This document shows, piece after piece, positions 57,329-58,683 of a stretch of 58,683 bases of DNA. The translations under genes were made by a program, and so were the position numbers. The number at the start of each line of letters is the position of its first letter. The stretch's first letter is position 1. The stretch spans positions 1 through 58,683 of the forward strand of contig NZ_BMRO01000019.1 in assembly GCF_014648675.1 (NCBI RefSeq), in the 5' to 3' direction. Below the pieces are notes generated by a model. The model saw nothing but the letters and a program-made list of their open reading frames with translations. It had not been told where the DNA came from and did not search any database. This DNA comes from Actinomadura livida (GTDB taxonomy: Bacteria; Actinomycetota; Actinomycetes; Streptosporangiales; Streptosporangiaceae).

Positions 57329-57844
57329 CCGCTTGACGACCAGTTCCAGCAGCGCGTACGCGGCGACGGCGGGCAGCGCCCAGGAGACGAGGAGGCCCTT
57401 GGCGCGCAGCTCGGCGACACCGGTCACGGTGGTCCGGTCGGGCGCGGTCCGGACCGCCTCCTGGAAGTCCGCGAGCCCGATCGCGTGGCCGGTCCGCCAC
57501 GCGAGCAGCGCCGCGGCGCAGCCGCCCAGGGCCAGCCCGAGCAGCAGCGCGATGTCGTTGCGGCGGCCGCCGGCCCGGTAGGCGGCGGCGCCGCACAGCA
57601 GCCCCGCGACGGCGCAGACCAGCGCGAACCGCGCGTCGACGCCGATCGGGCCCTGCCCTTCCGGGTCGGCGAGGAGGGCCTCACCCTGGACGATCACATA
57701 CGTCACCTCGGGGACCGTGACGGCCCAGAGGAGCCCCGCGAGCGGTCCGAGGAGCGTCATGATGGCGGCGATGACCACTCCAGCAGCCCAGGGCCTCGCC
57801 GCGAAGAACCGCACCGCCAAGAGCCTCCCCGCGGGTCCCCGCAC
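57212..57844 (-). CDS. Membrane protein (DUF2567-like)
   Basis: A ~210-aa protein with four hydrophobic segments: about AAGVVIAAIMTLLGPLAGLL, FALVCAVAGLLCGAAAY, DIALLLGLALGGCAAALLAW and LPAVAAYALLELVV. It resembles actinobacterial DUF2567 proteins; function unknown. GTG 57844 has AGGAG at good distance, with a TAGGCT -10 box at 57882-57887; GTG 57871 is the alternative. The hydrophilic last ~39 residues lie opposite the ybaK 3' end, so either the overlap is real or the tail arose by stop-codon loss. Confidence 0.65.
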   Translation of the reverse strand: MRGPAGRLLAVRFFAARPWAAGVVIAAIMTLLGPLAGLLWAVTVPEVTYVIVQGEALLADPEGQGPIGVDARFALVCAVAGLLCGAAAYRAGGRRNDIALLLGLALGGCAAALLAWRTGHAIGLADFQEAVRTAPDRTTVTGVAELRAKGLLVSWALPAVAAYALLELVVKRLPAGDRGEPGAGEPDEVGGHQLDLQSAPAGRDVDGGER

Positions 57845-57881
57845 CTCGTACGCTCCTAGATGTGAGTCCACTGACAGCGAA

Positions 57882-57887
57882 AGCCTA
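57882..57887 (-). promoter_or_regulatory. -10 box upstream of the DUF2567-like gene
   Basis: TAGGCT on the minus strand; transcription from it would give a ~35-base leader carrying AGGAG before GTG 57844. Confidence 0.4.
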
Positions 57888-57926
57888 GCCTGCCCGATTC
57901 CGGCCCACGATCGCCCCGACTACTGG

Positions 57927-57932
57927 GATAAT
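57927..57932 (+). promoter_or_regulatory. Extended -10 box of the DUF6882-like gene
   Basis: TGGGATAAT includes an extended -10 (TGN) and GATAAT, nine bases before ATG 57942. Confidence 0.5.
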
Positions 57933-57941
57933 GTGCCCGAC

Positions 57942-58646
57942 ATGTCCGGATTCAGTCCCGCGTTCGAACGCCTCGGCGCCGCGCTGGCGGCCGTCGTCCT
58001 GCAGCAGCAGGAGACGCTCGCCGAGTTCCTGCCGCGCGAGGACTGGAGCGCCGACCTGACCGCCCGCACCTACTCCAGCGGCGGCGTCACCGTCCGGGTC
58101 TCGCTGCTCGGCAGCTACGCCGCCCGGGAGCGGACCTGGCTGTGGGGATGGGCGAACCCGCAGTTCGGCGACGCGCACCCCGCCGTCACCCCGACCCTGG
58201 GCATCCGGACGCTCGGCGAGCGGCTCGGCATCACCGAGTTCACCACCCCCGAGGTCGACCTGTCCTGGTACGAGGGGCCCGCCGGGCACGGCGGCGAACT
58301 GGTCGCGATGGCCGCGGGCGGCGTCCTCGGCGGCGGCGGGTACATCGGCGCCGGCTACGACGGCGGCTCGGCCTACCTCCACGTGGACGACCCGCAGGCG
58401 CCGCCCGCCCGGTGGGACCCCGTCACGGTCCCCCGGCTGCTGACCAACGCGGCCGCCCTGTTCCCGCACGAGCCTCGGCTGACGCTCGCGGGGCTGCTGT
58501 CGCACCACCGCGTCCCGTTCCGGCAGACGGACGTGCTCACCGAGGCCCTGCCGGCCGGCGGCGGGACCGCCCGCGCCACCTTCGACGGACTCGGCCGCTT
58601 CGTCGGCTGGAAAGCGGAACTGACCCCCGTCTCCCTCGGCACCTGA
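57942..58646 (+). CDS. DUF6882-like protein
   Basis: A 234-aa cytoplasmic protein of unknown function. The stretch LLGSYAARERTWLWGWANPQF is characteristic of DUF6882; other parts include LTLAGLLSHHRVPFRQTD and a C-terminal FDGLGRFVGWKAEL. ATG 57942 lies directly after the transcription start predicted from GATAAT, so the long upstream reading from 57717 is rejected. Divergent from the DUF2567-like gene. Confidence 0.75.
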   Translation: MSGFSPAFERLGAALAAVVLQQQETLAEFLPREDWSADLTARTYSSGGVTVRVSLLGSYAARERTWLWGWANPQFGDAHPAVTPTLGIRTLGERLGITEFTTPEVDLSWYEGPAGHGGELVAMAAGGVLGGGGYIGAGYDGGSAYLHVDDPQAPPARWDPVTVPRLLTNAAALFPHEPRLTLAGLLSHHRVPFRQTDVLTEALPAGGGTARATFDGLGRFVGWKAELTPVSLGT

Positions 58647-58654
58647 CCCTCGCG

Positions 58655-58683
58655 CCCGGGCCGGTGCGAGGCACCCGGCCGGG
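58655..58683 (+). terminator. Probable terminator hairpin at the window edge
   Basis: CCCGGGCCGGTGC (58655-58667) pairs with GCACCCGGCCGGG (58671-58683) apart from offset bulges. The window ends before any T run could be seen. Confidence 0.45.

Overview
This is a chromosomal window from a high-GC actinobacterium. The evidence is a GC-rich third codon position throughout, frequent GTG and TTG starts, many leaderless promoters (TANNNT 6-8 bases before the start codon), a PdtaR-type ANTAR response regulator, a TIGR03085-type protein, the bifunctional PriA isomerase and the actinobacterial Trp-operon membrane protein (TIGR02234). The gene order polA - (liv) - pdtaR-like - pyk - gltBD - lgt - trpA/trpB/trpC - hisI - hisF/priA/hisH/hisB/hisC/hisD matches, from memory, the conserved block seen in Streptomyces and Mycobacterium. 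A Thermomonosporaceae or Streptosporangiales member such as Actinomadura is plausible, but I cannot prove it from the sequence.

Layout. 1-1111: no gene; an array of at least six degenerate ~200-bp tandem units with nested hairpins, running up to the polA stop codon. 1112-4282: polA and a divergent hotdog thioesterase. 4578-10530: a branched-chain amino acid ABC uptake system, with livK on the plus strand facing the livHMGF operon on the minus strand and an IS30 transposase remnant between them. 10655-15458: ANTAR regulator, tRNA-Leu(CAA) followed by an HTH-LAGLIDADG protein, a sodium:amino acid symporter and pyruvate kinase. 15548-18994: DJ-1/PfpI protein, an AraC-type regulator, an alpha-toroid protein, and an AraC regulator frameshifted into a VOC-domain protein. 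19070-25134: glutamate synthase gltB-gltD. 25403-32407: two paralogous single-pass membrane proteins, a VIT-family metal transporter, Lgt with a repetitive tail, two DsbA-like oxidoreductases and their likely re-oxidant VKOR. 32567-37820: trpC, a mini-ORF, trpB-trpA, DUF2752, a degenerate OmpR regulator, the TIGR02234 protein and hisI; trpE is missing from this locus. 37948-49562: a cold-shock gene followed by an accessory block with a heterodimeric ABC exporter, a HEAT-like protein, lipoproteins, a nucleosidase, an AlkZ-like protein and a CocE-type hydrolase. 49579-55003: the operon hisD-hisC-hisB-(56-aa membrane protein)-hisH-priA-hisF. 55090-58646: PhzF-like, Lon-substrate-domain and YbaK proteins, a membrane protein and a DUF6882-like protein.

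How the genes work together. The core is nitrogen and amino acid metabolism: branched-chain amino acid uptake, glutamate synthesis, Trp and His synthesis. PriA serves both the His and Trp pathways, so no trpF is needed. Lgt, the DsbA pair and VKOR form a cell-envelope protein maturation group. Translational coupling by 4-base GTGA overlaps is widespread (trpB/trpA, hisD/hisC, hisC/hisB, small protein/hisH, priA/hisF, the two ABC halves). No CRISPR array, prophage or complete mobile element was seen. The items most worth a second look are the structured repeat array downstream of polA, the AraC-VOC frameshift fusion, the unlisted 56-aa membrane protein inside the his operon, the LivH with an extracytoplasmic fusion domain, and the leaderless mini-ORF ahead of trpB.
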